From assembly GCF_004124235.1 (NCBI RefSeq), contig NZ_CP032487.1:2418001-2482000 (forward strand): a stretch of 64,000 bases of DNA, read 5' to 3'. Shown one piece after another: positions 8,839 through 19,708 of this stretch (within the stretch, counting starts at the first letter, position 1; every line of letters starts with the position of its first letter). The DNA comes from Yersinia hibernica. GTDB taxonomy: Bacteria > Pseudomonadota > Gammaproteobacteria > Enterobacterales > Enterobacteriaceae. The notes below the pieces were generated by a model. It ran no database searches, was not told where the DNA came from, and saw only the letters and a list, made by a program, of their open reading frames with translations. The position numbers and the translations under genes are program-made.

Positions 8839-9485
8839 TGGAAAAAGCGTTACTGGAACCCGTTGTCAGTAAGATCCTCGACGAAATGCGTCTTCGTCCG
8901 ATCCCACTTGGGGTTTCCAACCGACACCTGCACCTCGCGGTGCAGGACTACCAGCAATTATTTCCCAATCAGCCGCTGGTCGAGAAAAAAGCGCTGCTAC
9001 AACCCGGCCAATTTGCCGCCGAACAGACGGTCACTTTGGTCGGGCCAAAAGGCAGTTTAAACAATGTTCGCATCCTGGGGCCATTACGCAGCCGCAGCCA
9101 AGTAGAAATTTCGCGCACCGACGCCCGCACTTTGGGTATCAATGCGCCGCTGCGCATGTCGGGTAATTTGGACGACACTCCGGCTATCCGCTTGGTCAGC
9201 CCATACGGCGAACTGGAGTTACCCCACGGCGTGATTGTGGCACTGCGGCATATCCATATGTCACCGCTGGACGCCCTTATCTATCGGGTCAAACACGGTG
9301 ACCGAGTGCAGGTGGCAATCCAAGGCAGTGGTCGGCGGCTGATTATGGATGATGTGGTTATCCGCGTTTCACCCCAAATGAAACTGGAAATGCACATTGA
9401 TACCGACGAGGCCAATGCGGCAGGTGCCGATGATCCGGCGGCATTTGCCACATTGTTAACGCCATCACAGGCAACGCAGCCATGA
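8838..9485 (+). CDS. pduL: PduL, phosphate propanoyltransferase
   Basis: PduL converts propionyl-CoA and phosphate to propionyl phosphate and recycles CoA inside the compartment. It belongs to the PduL/PTAC family, unrelated to the classical Pta. It has 215 residues. The N-terminal helix (ALLEPVVSKILDEM) is a likely encapsulation peptide. The metal-binding histidine clusters of the family are visible in GVSNRHLHLA (about residue 25) and LRHIHMSPLDA (about residue 136). It acts between PduP and PduW. Confidence 0.95.
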   Translation: MEKALLEPVVSKILDEMRLRPIPLGVSNRHLHLAVQDYQQLFPNQPLVEKKALLQPGQFAAEQTVTLVGPKGSLNNVRILGPLRSRSQVEISRTDARTLGINAPLRMSGNLDDTPAIRLVSPYGELELPHGVIVALRHIHMSPLDALIYRVKHGDRVQVAIQGSGRRLIMDDVVIRVSPQMKLEMHIDTDEANAAGADDPAAFATLLTPSQATQP

Positions 9486-9979
9486 ACTTAACGCAGGCAC
9501 AAACCGAACAACTGGTCAGCCAGATTGTCACGCGGTTAGTTGAGCGCGAACGCCGGGTGCATACCTTGCTGCTGCCCCAGCTCCGCGCCGGGCTTGATCC
9601 TGCGCTATTCATCCACCATGCCACGCTGCATTTAATGTTGCCGGACTTGGCATTTATCTGCCGGTTAGCACAGTCCGACACCCGCTGCCCGGCGGTAGCG
9701 GCCCTGAACGAAGCATGGTCATGGGGCATGAAAGTGCATATCAGTTTGCAGCGCCAACTATTGCCAGCGCTGCCCGCTGCGGCACTGCGCCGTATGCCGC
9801 TGAGTTTCAGTGACAGCCAAGGCATGGCGGTACGGTTTTATGCAGGCCAGGTGTTGAGCTATCGCGATCTCGCCACACTCGACCCCGGCTGGTTGCTTAT
9901 CGACCACCCTACGCTGGTGACACCGCTGGCAAAAGACCAGCTGTTAGCCCGTCACATTCAACTGTTAAGGCAGGAGTAA
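9482..9979 (+). CDS. pduM: PduM, microcompartment assembly protein
   Basis: PduM is a 165-residue protein needed for normal microcompartment structure in Salmonella, with no known enzymatic activity. It is recognised from position, length, and the conserved tail ending near LARHIHLLRQE-like sequence (here ARHIQLLRQE). The N-terminal helix LTQAQTEQLVSQIVTRLVER resembles core-targeting helices of neighbouring enzymes, so it may be an internal linker. It overlaps pduL by 4 bp and precedes pduN by three bases. Confidence 0.92.
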   Translation: MNLTQAQTEQLVSQIVTRLVERERRVHTLLLPQLRAGLDPALFIHHATLHLMLPDLAFICRLAQSDTRCPAVAALNEAWSWGMKVHISLQRQLLPALPAAALRRMPLSFSDSQGMAVRFYAGQVLSYRDLATLDPGWLLIDHPTLVTPLAKDQLLARHIQLLRQE

Positions 9980-9982
9980 ATC

Positions 9983-10258
9983 ATGCAACTGGCCAGAGTG
10001 GTAGGTTCCGTGGTCTCAACGCAAAAATCGCCGACGCTGATTGGTAAGAAGCTGCTGTTAGTGCGCCGTGTGGCCGGTGATGGGTCACTGCCACCGGATA
10101 GCAACACGCCGGATGAAGTGGCGGTCGATTCAGTCGGTGCCGGCCAAGGCGAGTTAGTGTTGCTGTCCGGCGGTTCCAGCGCCCGGCGTGTTTTTGCCGA
10201 GCCAAATGATGCCATCGACCTGGCCATCGTCGCCATCGTCGATGAATGCTCTTACTGA
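9983..10258 (+). CDS. pduN: PduN, pentameric BMC-P vertex protein
   Basis: PduN is a 91-residue EutN/CcmL-family protein whose pentamers close the vertices of the shell. The family pattern is plain: [16 protein letters not shown] at the N-terminus, GKKLLLVR near residue 20, [20 protein letters not shown] near residue 51, and the closing [15 protein letters not shown] lies just before the start. Only one vertex gene is present in the window, as in Salmonella pdu. Confidence 0.96.
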   Translation: MQLARVVGSVVSTQKSPTLIGKKLLLVRRVAGDGSLPPDSNTPDEVAVDSVGAGQGELVLLSGGSSARRVFAEPNDAIDLAIVAIVDECSY

Positions 10259-10274
10259 TTGCGCGGGTGATTTT

Positions 10275-11306
10275 ATGAGTATCTATACCAAAACTGGCGA
10301 TGCAGGCACCACCGCCCTATTCACTGGCCAACGGGTGAAAAAAAGTCACCCACGGGTAGAAGCCTACGGCACATTGGATGAACTGAATGCAGCCCTGAGT
10401 CTGTGTGCCCGTGCGGCACAGGGCGAGGAAAATCTTCAGCTACTGGACGCCGTACAGCACCAACTATTTTATTTCAGTGCTGAACTAGCCAGCGAGGGCA
10501 TAGCAACGCCTCCCGCAGGGCGCAAAAGTATTCATGAGCAAGACATTCATGCGCTGGAACAGGCGGTAGACCGCTGCATGGCACAGTTACCACCGGTTCA
10601 CAGTTTTATCCTGCCCGGTAATAGCGAGGCCGGCAGCCGCTTGCATTTTGCCCGCACCCTAGCACGGCGCTGCGAACGGCGGCTGATTGAGCTAGCAGAA
10701 CAAATCCCGGTGCGCCCGGTGCTGTTGCAATACCTAAACCGGCTATCCGATTGCCTGTATGCACTGGCGCGTGATGAAGACCAGCGCCAACAATTGCAGC
10801 AAACCGCACAAACTGTCGTGGCCCGTTATTTGGCGGCAACCGAGCTGCCGTCTGTACCAATCGCTGCCACAGCGCCAGCCAATATTGCCACAGCAGAACT
10901 CGGATTTTCCGCGGTCCATCAGTTAGTTAAGCTGGCGGTTCATGCCGCGATGACATTACAAATTGCAGTGGTGGTGGCACTGACTGACCGCCACGGCAAC
11001 ATGATTATGACCTACCGCATGCCCAATGCCCTGCTGGTCAGCAGTGAGCTGGCACCGAAAAAAGCCTGGACCGCCGTGGCCTTAAAAACCGCCACCCATC
11101 AACTTAGCCATGCCATTCAGCCGGGGGCTGACTTATTCCAATTAGAGGCCAGCACCGGCGGCAAAGTGGTGAGTTTTGGCGGCGGTTACCCACTGTGGCG
11201 CGATGGCCAATTGGTCGGCGGGCTGGGGATCAGCGGCGGCAGCGTCGAACAAGATATGCACATTGCAGAAGCGGCCATATCGGCTTTACACCTGAGGAAT
11301 GAATAA
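10275..11306 (+). CDS. pduO: PduO, ATP:cob(I)alamin adenosyltransferase with GlcG domain
   Basis: PduO makes adenosylcobalamin, the cofactor of diol dehydratase, from cob(I)alamin and ATP. Two domains are visible. Residues 1-180 are the PduO-type adenosyltransferase: SIYTKTGDAGTTALFTG at the start, VEAYGTLDELNA near residue 31, and the conserved ARTLARRCERR helix near residue 126. Residues about 205-343 are a GlcG/HbpS (haem-degrading-like) domain ending in GGLGISGGSVEQD. The ATG at 10275 begins the family motif; an upstream in-frame extension is ignored. It follows pduN by 16 bp. Confidence 0.95.
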   Translation: MSIYTKTGDAGTTALFTGQRVKKSHPRVEAYGTLDELNAALSLCARAAQGEENLQLLDAVQHQLFYFSAELASEGIATPPAGRKSIHEQDIHALEQAVDRCMAQLPPVHSFILPGNSEAGSRLHFARTLARRCERRLIELAEQIPVRPVLLQYLNRLSDCLYALARDEDQRQQLQQTAQTVVARYLAATELPSVPIAATAPANIATAELGFSAVHQLVKLAVHAAMTLQIAVVVALTDRHGNMIMTYRMPNALLVSSELAPKKAWTAVALKTATHQLSHAIQPGADLFQLEASTGGKVVSFGGGYPLWRDGQLVGGLGISGGSVEQDMHIAEAAISALHLRNE

Positions 11307-12694
11307 TGAACACCAATGACCTTGAATCTCTCATTCGCACTATCCTCACCGAGCAACTGACGCCCGCACCTGCGTCTGCCTCCAGCGCTATTTTTGCCAG
11401 CGTGGATGAAGCAGTGAATGCCGCCCACCGCGCATTTTTGCGCTACCAACAAAGCCCGATGAAAACCCGCAGCGCCATAATTAGCGCCATCCGCGAACAG
11501 CTTAAACCACAGCTTGCATCTTTATCTGAGCGCGGTGCCAGTGAAACCGGCATGGGAAATAAAGAAGATAAATTCCTGAAAAATAAAGCTGCATTGGAAA
11601 ACACCCCGGGGATTGAAGATTTATCGACCACTGCGCTTACCGGTGATGGCGGCATGGTGTTATTTGAATTCTCACCATTTGGGGTCATTGGTTCTGTTGC
11701 CCCCAGCACCAATCCAACCGAGACCATTATCAACAACAGCATCAGCATGCTAGCTGCCGGTAATGCGGTGTATTTCAGCCCGCACCCTGGAGCCAAAGCA
11801 GTATCACTGGATTTAATTGCCCAAATTGAAGAGATAGTTTTCACCAGTTGCGGCATCCGCAATCTGGTGGTGACGGTGCAAGACCCCAGCTTTGAAGCCA
11901 CCCAACAGATGATGGCGCACGATAAAATTGCCTTACTGGCAATCACCGGTGGGCCGGGCATTGTGGCGATGGGAATGAAAAGTGGCAAAAAAGTGATTGG
12001 CGCCGGGGCCGGTAACCCGCCATGCCTGGTGGATGAAACCGCCGAATTAGTAAAAGCGGCGCAGGATATTGTGGCCGGTGCCTCCTTTGACAATAACCTG
12101 CCCTGCATTGCAGAGAAAAGTCTGATTGTGGTGGAGAGTGTTGCCGACCGCCTATTACAACAAATGCAAGCTTTCGATGCTTTATTAATCAGTGATCCGC
12201 AAGAGGTCGACAGCCTGCGCCAAGCCTGCCTGACACCACAGGGCCATGCTAATAAAAATCTGGTCGGTAAAAGCCCGGCAGAGTTACTGAAAGCCGCGGG
12301 GCTAACCTGCCCGGCGAAAGCACCGCGCCTGTTACTGGTTGAAGTGGCCGGTGACGACCCTCTGGTCACCACCGAGCAATTGATGCCGCTGTTGCCGGTG
12401 GTGCGGATAAAGGATTTTGATGCTGGCCTGACACTGGCATTGCAAGTGGAAGCAGGCTTGCATCACACCGCAACCATGCATTCGCAGAATGTTTCGCGCC
12501 TAAACCTGGCGGCGCGTCTGCTGCAAACCTCTATCTTTGTGAAAAATGGCCCGTCCTATGCTGGGATTGGCGTGGGTGGCGAGGGCTTTACCACCTTTAC
12601 CATCGCCACCCCGACCGGAGAGGGCACCACCTCGGCGCGTACTTTTGCACGTCAACGCCGCTGTGTGTTGACCAACGGTTTCTCCATTCGCTGA
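11306..12694 (+). CDS. pduP: PduP, CoA-acylating propionaldehyde dehydrogenase
   Basis: PduP oxidises propionaldehyde to propionyl-CoA with NAD+ inside the compartment. It has 462 residues and an aldehyde dehydrogenase fold. Residues 2-18 (NTNDLESLIRTILTEQL) are the classic encapsulation helix defined in Salmonella PduP. The catalytic cysteine is in NNLPCIAEKS (Cys267), and the nucleotide-binding GAGAGNPPCLVDE precedes it. The start overlaps the pduO stop (TAATG). PduQ, next, regenerates NAD+. Confidence 0.97.
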   Translation: MNTNDLESLIRTILTEQLTPAPASASSAIFASVDEAVNAAHRAFLRYQQSPMKTRSAIISAIREQLKPQLASLSERGASETGMGNKEDKFLKNKAALENTPGIEDLSTTALTGDGGMVLFEFSPFGVIGSVAPSTNPTETIINNSISMLAAGNAVYFSPHPGAKAVSLDLIAQIEEIVFTSCGIRNLVVTVQDPSFEATQQMMAHDKIALLAITGGPGIVAMGMKSGKKVIGAGAGNPPCLVDETAELVKAAQDIVAGASFDNNLPCIAEKSLIVVESVADRLLQQMQAFDALLISDPQEVDSLRQACLTPQGHANKNLVGKSPAELLKAAGLTCPAKAPRLLLVEVAGDDPLVTTEQLMPLLPVVRIKDFDAGLTLALQVEAGLHHTATMHSQNVSRLNLAARLLQTSIFVKNGPSYAGIGVGGEGFTTFTIATPTGEGTTSARTFARQRRCVLTNGFSIR

Positions 12695-12704
12695 GTGAGG
12701 TCGT

Positions 12705-13820
12705 ATGAAGACTTTTTTCCTACAAACTCGCATTTATAGCGGGGAAGGCAGCCTTAAAGTGCTGCAACGTTTCCAGCAGCGTAAAATCTGGATTGTGTGT
12801 GACGGCTTTCTGGCGACCTCGCCATTGTTAGACCGCCTGAAACAAGCGCTACCCGCAGACAACCAGATAAGTCTGTTCAGTGATATTACGCCAGATCCGA
12901 ACATCGCCACGGTGGTGAAAGGCATTGAACAAATGCACACACAGCACCCCGACATCGTGATTGGCTTTGGAGGGGGATCAGCACTGGATGCCGCCAAAGC
13001 TATGGTCTGGTTTAGCCGCAAACAAGGGCTGGAGATAGAAACCTGCATTGCTATCCCGACCACCAGCGGCACCGGTTCTGAAGTGACCAGCGCTTGCGTC
13101 ATCAGTGACCCGGAAAAAAGCATTAAATATCCGCTATTTGACGATGAAATTTACCCGGATATCGCCATTTTGGATCCGGCGTTGGTAGCGAGTGTGCCAC
13201 CGGTTATCACCGCCAATACCGGATTGGACGTGTTGACACATGCGCTGGAAGCCTATGTATCACCGCGTGCTAGTGACTTTACCGATGCATTGGCAGAGAA
13301 AGCGGTTCAGATTGTATTCCGTTATTTACCAACCGCTTGCCGTAAAGGTGATTGCCTAATTACCCGCGGCAAAATGCACAATGCTTCTACTCTAGCGGGC
13401 ATGGCGTTCAGTCAGGCCGGGCTTGGCATCAATCATGCCATTGCTCACCAATTGGGCGGCCAATTTCACATCGCGCATGGTTTAGCAAATGCCCTGCTAC
13501 TGGTGCCGGTCATTCGTTTTAACGCCGCGGATGCCCGGGCACGCAAGCGCTATGCTCGGCTGGCGAAATTATGCCATTTCAGCCCAGCCAATGGTGATGA
13601 CAGCGCGGCGGTCAATCAGTTGATTCACCAGATTGAGTTACTGAAACGCCAATGCGGGCTACCTCAACCACTGGCGGCAATGAAAGTCGACGAACGCCAG
13701 TTACAACAACGCATTCCAGACATGATTACCGCCGCTCAGGCCGATGTGACATTACGCACCAATCCGCGTCCGGCTGATGATAATGATATCCGTGGAATCA
13801 TCGAGGCACTTTATGAGTGA
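12705..13820 (+). CDS. pduQ: PduQ, 1-propanol dehydrogenase (iron-type)
   Basis: PduQ is an iron-dependent alcohol dehydrogenase that reduces propionaldehyde to 1-propanol and recycles NADH for PduP. It has 371 residues. The NAD-binding GFGGGSALDAAKAM (about residue 86), PTTSGTGSEVTS (about residue 119) and the metal-binding histidine region GINHAIAHQLGGQFHIAHG (about residue 242) are typical. A GTGAGG ribosome binding site precedes the ATG. The end overlaps pduS by 8 bp. Confidence 0.95.
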   Translation: MKTFFLQTRIYSGEGSLKVLQRFQQRKIWIVCDGFLATSPLLDRLKQALPADNQISLFSDITPDPNIATVVKGIEQMHTQHPDIVIGFGGGSALDAAKAMVWFSRKQGLEIETCIAIPTTSGTGSEVTSACVISDPEKSIKYPLFDDEIYPDIAILDPALVASVPPVITANTGLDVLTHALEAYVSPRASDFTDALAEKAVQIVFRYLPTACRKGDCLITRGKMHNASTLAGMAFSQAGLGINHAIAHQLGGQFHIAHGLANALLLVPVIRFNAADARARKRYARLAKLCHFSPANGDDSAAVNQLIHQIELLKRQCGLPQPLAAMKVDERQLQQRIPDMITAAQADVTLRTNPRPADDNDIRGIIEALYE

Positions 13821-15207
13821 TATACAGATGCCAGATGCCCCATTGCTGCGCTCGCCTCCCGCCTATGGCGAGCTGGCGCAATGTGATGCCACCACTATCC
13901 AACAGCGGGTGCGTGATGCTGGAGTTGTTGGTGCGGGCGGGGCCGGGTTCCCAACAGCAGTGAAACTTCAGGCACAGGCTGAGATTTTCCTGGTCAATGC
14001 CGCGGAGTGTGAGCCAATGCTGAAAGTGGACCAGCAATTGATTCCTCGTCAGGCGGCGCGGCTGGTGCGTGGCGTGCTGTATGGCATGACCGCTACCGGT
14101 GCGCGCGAAGGCATTATTGCCCTGAAAGCCAAATATGTAGAGGCGATTGCCGCACTCACTCCGCTGTTACCTGCGCAAATTCGGTTACATACTTTACCCG
14201 ATGTTTACCCCGCCGGGGATGAAGTCATCACTATCTGGCTGGCCACTGGCCGCCGGGTGCCACCGGCCGCCCTGCCCGTCAGTATTGGCGTGGTGGTCAA
14301 TAATGTGCAAACCCTGCTCAATGTGGCACGCGCGGTTGAACAACAATGGCCAGTCACTCGCCGTACCTTGACGGTGAATGGCGCGGTGGCGCGGCCCTTA
14401 ACACTAACCGTGCCACTGGGTACCCCCCTGCGCGAAGTGCTGGCGCTGGCCGGTGGCGTCACTATTGATAATCCCGCCTATATTAATGGCGGCCCGATGA
14501 TGGGCCACGCCCTGCATGACCTCGACCAACCGGTAACCAAAACTACCGGCGGCTTATTGGTGCTGCCAGCGCATCATTTATTAATCACCCGCCGCGCCCG
14601 CAGTGATCAAGACGTGCTCGCCATTGCCCGCACCGTATGCGAGCAGTGCCGCATGTGTACCGAGCTGTGTCCACGCCATTTGATCGGCCATGAATTGCCG
14701 CCGCATCTGCTGGTGCGCGCCATTATTTATCAACAAATTGCCACGCCGGACATCTTACTCAGCGCCCTTACTTGCTCGGAATGTGGTGTGTGCGAAAGCT
14801 ATGCCTGCCCGGTGGATATCTCGCCCATGCGCATTAACCGCTTGCTGAAAACACAATTACGCGCACAAGGCGCTCGCTATCAAGGAGAACTGCGCGAGGC
14901 CGACCCAATGGCCAATTACCGCATGGTGCCAATATCGCGACTCATTGCCCGCCTGGATTTAACCGATTGGTATCAGCCCGCCCCATTTGACGAGGCAGTC
15001 TATCTGCCGCAGCAGGTGATTTTGCCGCTGCGCCAACACATTGGTGCGGCGTCAGAAACTGTTGTGACAGTGGGCGAGCGGGTTGAACAAGGCCAACTCA
15101 TCGGGCAAATCCCGGATAACGCCTTGGGCGCAGCACTGCACGCCAGTATTCGTGGTGTTGTCACCGCCATCAGCGCCAACGCCATCACCATTGAGCGGCT
15201 TTCTTAA
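13813..15207 (+). CDS. pduS: PduS, cobalamin reductase (RnfC-like, two Fe-S clusters)
   Basis: PduS is a flavo-iron-sulfur protein that reduces cob(III)alamin toward cob(I)alamin for PduO. The N-terminus contains the RnfC-type glycine-rich FMN/NADH site [14 protein letters not shown] (about residues 37-50). Two 4Fe-4S motifs follow: cysteines 276, 279, 282 and 286, and cysteines 321, 324, 327 and 332. The tail is a biotinyl/lipoyl-like beta domain. The start at 13813 gives 464 residues; an in-frame ATG at 13777 would add 12 residues inside pduQ and is less likely. Confidence 0.94.
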   Translation: MSDIQMPDAPLLRSPPAYGELAQCDATTIQQRVRDAGVVGAGGAGFPTAVKLQAQAEIFLVNAAECEPMLKVDQQLIPRQAARLVRGVLYGMTATGAREGIIALKAKYVEAIAALTPLLPAQIRLHTLPDVYPAGDEVITIWLATGRRVPPAALPVSIGVVVNNVQTLLNVARAVEQQWPVTRRTLTVNGAVARPLTLTVPLGTPLREVLALAGGVTIDNPAYINGGPMMGHALHDLDQPVTKTTGGLLVLPAHHLLITRRARSDQDVLAIARTVCEQCRMCTELCPRHLIGHELPPHLLVRAIIYQQIATPDILLSALTCSECGVCESYACPVDISPMRINRLLKTQLRAQGARYQGELREADPMANYRMVPISRLIARLDLTDWYQPAPFDEAVYLPQQVILPLRQHIGAASETVVTVGERVEQGQLIGQIPDNALGAALHASIRGVVTAISANAITIERLS

Positions 15208-15218
15208 GAGGAATGGGC

Positions 15219-15776
15219 ATGTCACAAGCCATTGGAATTGTTGAATTAAGCAGTATCGCCAAAGGGATGGAGGTCTGCGACCTGATGCTGAAAAGCGCCA
15301 ACGTCAACTTGTTGGTCAGCAAAACACTGTGCCCCGGCAAGTATTTGCTGATGGTGGGAGGCGCTATCGGTGCCGTTAGTCAGTCGGTACAAAATGGTGA
15401 ACGGCACAGCGGCCACTTATTGGTCGACAGCATCGTGCTCCCCAATCTTCACCCCTCGGTATTACCGGCCATCAGCGGCCTAAATCCGGTGGAAAACCGC
15501 CAAGCCGCAGGGGTAGTGGAAACCTGGAGTGTGGCGGCCTGTATTACCGCAGCTGACCGCGCGGTTAAAGCCGCCAATGTCACTCTGGTGCGCATTCATA
15601 TGGCATTTGGCATCGGCGGCAAATGTTATCAGGTGCTCAGTGGCGATATTGCCGATGTGCAAACGGCAGTGGATGTGGCCAGCCAGTGTGCTGGTGAGAA
15701 AGGATTGTTGGTTTACAGCGCCACTATCCCGCGGCCCCATGAGGCGCTGTGGCGTCAGTTAGTTCAGGAGGCATGA
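15219..15776 (+). CDS. pduT: PduT, trimeric BMC-T shell protein with Fe-S site
   Basis: PduT is a two-domain shell protein of 185 residues that in Salmonella carries a 4Fe-4S cluster at the trimer axis, probably passing electrons across the shell to PduS. The cluster ligand Cys38 is conserved here (SKTLCPGKY). BMC domain 1 is about residues 2-90 and domain 2 begins at [19 protein letters not shown] (about residue 95). ATG 15219 is preferred over 15213 because the AAGAGG ribosome binding site is correctly spaced for it. Confidence 0.95.
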   Translation: MSQAIGIVELSSIAKGMEVCDLMLKSANVNLLVSKTLCPGKYLLMVGGAIGAVSQSVQNGERHSGHLLVDSIVLPNLHPSVLPAISGLNPVENRQAAGVVETWSVAACITAADRAVKAANVTLVRIHMAFGIGGKCYQVLSGDIADVQTAVDVASQCAGEKGLLVYSATIPRPHEALWRQLVQEA

Positions 15777-16126
15777 TGGAAGCGAACAGCCCCCCCGAGC
15801 GCGTGATTCAAGAATATGTTCCCGGCAAACAGATAACTCTCGCGCATCTGATAGCCAACCCTAATAAGGCGCTTTATAAAAAATTGGGGCTAAACGATGT
15901 CAGTAGCGCCATTGGCATTTTGACCATCACCCCGAGTGAGGCTTCCATTATTGCCAGTGATATCGCCACCAAGTCTGGGGCGGTTGAGATTGGTTTTATT
16001 GACCGCTTCACCGGGGCGGTGGTGTTTACCGGCGATGTTTCGGCGGTGGAATATGCCCTCAAGCAAGTGATTCACACCTTGGGCGACATGATGAAATTTA
16101 CCGCCTGCCCGATGACGCGGACCTGA
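15776..16126 (+). CDS. pduU: PduU, circularly permuted BMC-H shell protein
   Basis: PduU is a 116-residue shell protein whose BMC fold is circularly permuted and whose N-terminus forms a small beta-barrel plugging the pore. The recognisable core is [21 protein letters not shown], split here between the plug and first strand, then [23 protein letters not shown] 15776 gives exactly the Salmonella length and is better spaced from AGGAGG (15766-15771) than the ATG at 15773. It overlaps the pduT stop. In Salmonella PduU binds PduV, the next gene. Confidence 0.94.
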   Translation: MEANSPPERVIQEYVPGKQITLAHLIANPNKALYKKLGLNDVSSAIGILTITPSEASIIASDIATKSGAVEIGFIDRFTGAVVFTGDVSAVEYALKQVIHTLGDMMKFTACPMTRT

Positions 16127-16130
16127 TGCC

Positions 16131-17811
<1,681 letters not shown>

Positions 17812-17819
17812 GAGACAAT

Positions 17820-18602
17820 ATGAACAGTGGGAAAGTTTGGCTAGTGGGCGCAGGGCCTGGGGATGCAGCATTGATTACAGTCAAGGGCTTACATGCTATT
17901 CGTCGCGCCGATGCTCTGGTTTATGACCGTTTAGTCTGTGCCGAGCTGCTGGCGGAAGCGCCAGATGGCTGTGAAATGATTAATGTGGGCAAAAACCCAA
18001 ATCACCACTTGGTGCCGCAGCCACAAATTAATCAGATTCTGGTCGATTGCGCCCAGCGCGGATTAAATGTGGTGCGGCTCAAAGGCGGCGACCCGTATGT
18101 GTTTGGCCGCGGCGGTGAAGAAGCTGAGGCGCTGGCGCTGGCGGAGATCCCGTTTGAAGTGGTGCCGGGGATAAGTTCCGCTATCGGCGGGCTGGCCTAT
18201 GCCGGGATCCCGGTAACGCATCGTGATTATGCCTCTGGCTTTCACGTCATTACCGGCCATTTGCGCCAAGGCAATGAACCACAAGATTGGGCGACATTAG
18301 CCAAACTGGAAGGCACGCTGATTATTCTGATGGGGATGACTCAGCTGACCACCATTTGCCAGCAATTGATTGCCGGCGGTAAAGCACCGGCCACCCCTGC
18401 TGCGGTGGTGATGTATGCCAGCCACCAGCAACAGCAAGTGGCCAGCGGCACCCTGACCACATTAGCGGATCAAGTGGCGGCACAAGGCTTATCGGCACCG
18501 GCGCTGATTGTTATTGGTGATGTCGTGCGCCTGCGCGATATACTGGCATTCACACCAGAGGCGTTGTCGCTAAACTCAATTCCCTCGCTTATGGTACTCT
18601 AA
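17820..18602 (+). CDS. cobA: CobA-type uroporphyrinogen-III C-methyltransferase
   Basis: This SAM-dependent enzyme methylates uroporphyrinogen III at C2 and C7 to precorrin-2, the branch point into cobalamin and sirohaem. Tetrapyrrole methylase motifs are clear: VGAGPGDAALITVKG near residue 7, VYDRLVC near residue 36, RLKGGDPYVFGRGGEE near residue 84, and VVPGISSAIGG near residue 112. It lacks the CysG oxidase/ferrochelatase half. ATG 17820 (260 residues) has GAGAGA upstream; an in-frame ATG at 17808 overlapping pduW would add four residues. Sitting inside the pdu operon it should raise corrin flux when propanediol is used. The symbol follows the SUMT convention, not the Salmonella adenosyltransferase CobA. 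Confidence 0.9.
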   Translation: MNSGKVWLVGAGPGDAALITVKGLHAIRRADALVYDRLVCAELLAEAPDGCEMINVGKNPNHHLVPQPQINQILVDCAQRGLNVVRLKGGDPYVFGRGGEEAEALALAEIPFEVVPGISSAIGGLAYAGIPVTHRDYASGFHVITGHLRQGNEPQDWATLAKLEGTLIILMGMTQLTTICQQLIAGGKAPATPAAVVMYASHQQQQVASGTLTTLADQVAAQGLSAPALIVIGDVVRLRDILAFTPEALSLNSIPSLMVL

Positions 18603-18634
18603 ACACACAAGCTAAATAGGGGTATGACGCCGCA

Positions 18635-19708
18635 ATGAGTGAGCATGGTGGGAATGTGCTGGAAATGGCACTAAAAATCGGAACTGATGCAGAGAATATC
18701 ATTGATTTTAGTGCCAATATTAATCCACTAGGGATGCCAGATTCTCTAAAAAAGGCCATTGTTGCGCAGTTAGCTCGCGCGGAGCACTACCCCGATGTTG
18801 AGTATCGCCAATTGCACAGTGCATTGGCACGCGCCCACCATTGCTTGCCGGAGAATATCATGGCGGGCAACGGTGCCACCGAACTGATTTACGCCGTGGT
18901 GCATTATCTGCAACCGCGCAGCGCCCTGCTGTTAACGCCGAGTTTTGCTGAATACCGCCGGGCCCTGCAACGGGTGGGTTGCCAGATTCACAACTATGCG
19001 ATGAGTGCAGCAGATGGCTACCAGCCCGATGAACGGCTGCTAGAAGTTTTAGTGCAATTACGCCCGGATTGCCTGTTTCTGGCAACGCCGAATAATCCCA
19101 CGGGCCTGATGCCGGATGCGGCGCTATTGCAAGCTATTGTGCGCTGCTGCTATCAACACCATATCGCCTTAATTGTTGACGAAGCCTTTCTTGATTTTCT
19201 GCCCGAGGAACCGGGGCTTATCCCGCAATTGGCGGATTTCCCCGGCCTGTATGTCTTACGCTCGCTGACCAAGTTTTTTGCCATTCCGGGGCTGCGTTTA
19301 GGTTACCTACTCAGTGGTGATCTGGCGGGCATCCGGCATATGAAACAACAACGCGAACCCTGGACCATCAATGCATTTGCCGCACTGGCCGGTGAGATTA
19401 TTCTCGACGACCAACCTTATATTCAAGCCACTCATCAATGGTTGGCCCAACAGCAACATTGGCTATATCAGCAACTCTGCGCCCTACCCGCACTGCGTGT
19501 ATGGCAAGGCCGCGCCAACTATCTCTTCCTGCACTGCTTGAGGCCAGAGATTAATCTGCAGCAGGCATTATTGCAGCATCATATTCTGATCCGCCATTGT
19601 GCTAACTACCCAGGATTGACGCGCGATCACTACCGTGTGGCCATCAAAAGTGCGGCGGATAATCGGCTGTTGGTCAGCGCCTTGCAGCAGGTTTTCGGCC
19701 ATGGCTGA
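18635..19708 (+). CDS. cobD: CobD, L-threonine-O-3-phosphate decarboxylase
   Basis: CobD is a PLP enzyme that decarboxylates L-threonine phosphate to (R)-1-amino-2-propanol phosphate, the nucleotide-loop linker of B12. It is a class I aminotransferase fold of 357 residues, with the N-terminal DFSANINPLG, the central ATPNNPTGLMP and the Schiff-base lysine in RSLTKFFAIPG (Lys213). HisC is its relative, but the context next to pduX (L-threonine kinase) makes CobD the far better call. The end overlaps pduX by 8 bp. Confidence 0.93.
   Translation: MSEHGGNVLEMALKIGTDAENIIDFSANINPLGMPDSLKKAIVAQLARAEHYPDVEYRQLHSALARAHHCLPENIMAGNGATELIYAVVHYLQPRSALLLTPSFAEYRRALQRVGCQIHNYAMSAADGYQPDERLLEVLVQLRPDCLFLATPNNPTGLMPDAALLQAIVRCCYQHHIALIVDEAFLDFLPEEPGLIPQLADFPGLYVLRSLTKFFAIPGLRLGYLLSGDLAGIRHMKQQREPWTINAFAALAGEIILDDQPYIQATHQWLAQQQHWLYQQLCALPALRVWQGRANYLFLHCLRPEINLQQALLQHHILIRHCANYPGLTRDHYRVAIKSAADNRLLVSALQQVFGHG

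Noticed and set aside
11443..12372. 309-codon open frame on the minus strand opposite pduP
   Set aside because: It is fully antisense to a certain gene, has no ribosome binding site and shows a composition (Ser/Ala/Cys/Thr-rich) typical of mirrored GC-rich codons.
18635..19708. Second histidinol-phosphate aminotransferase (HisC)
   Set aside because: CobD and HisC are relatives, but overlap with pduX, the preceding cobA and the presence of a true hisC at 39.4 kb support CobD.
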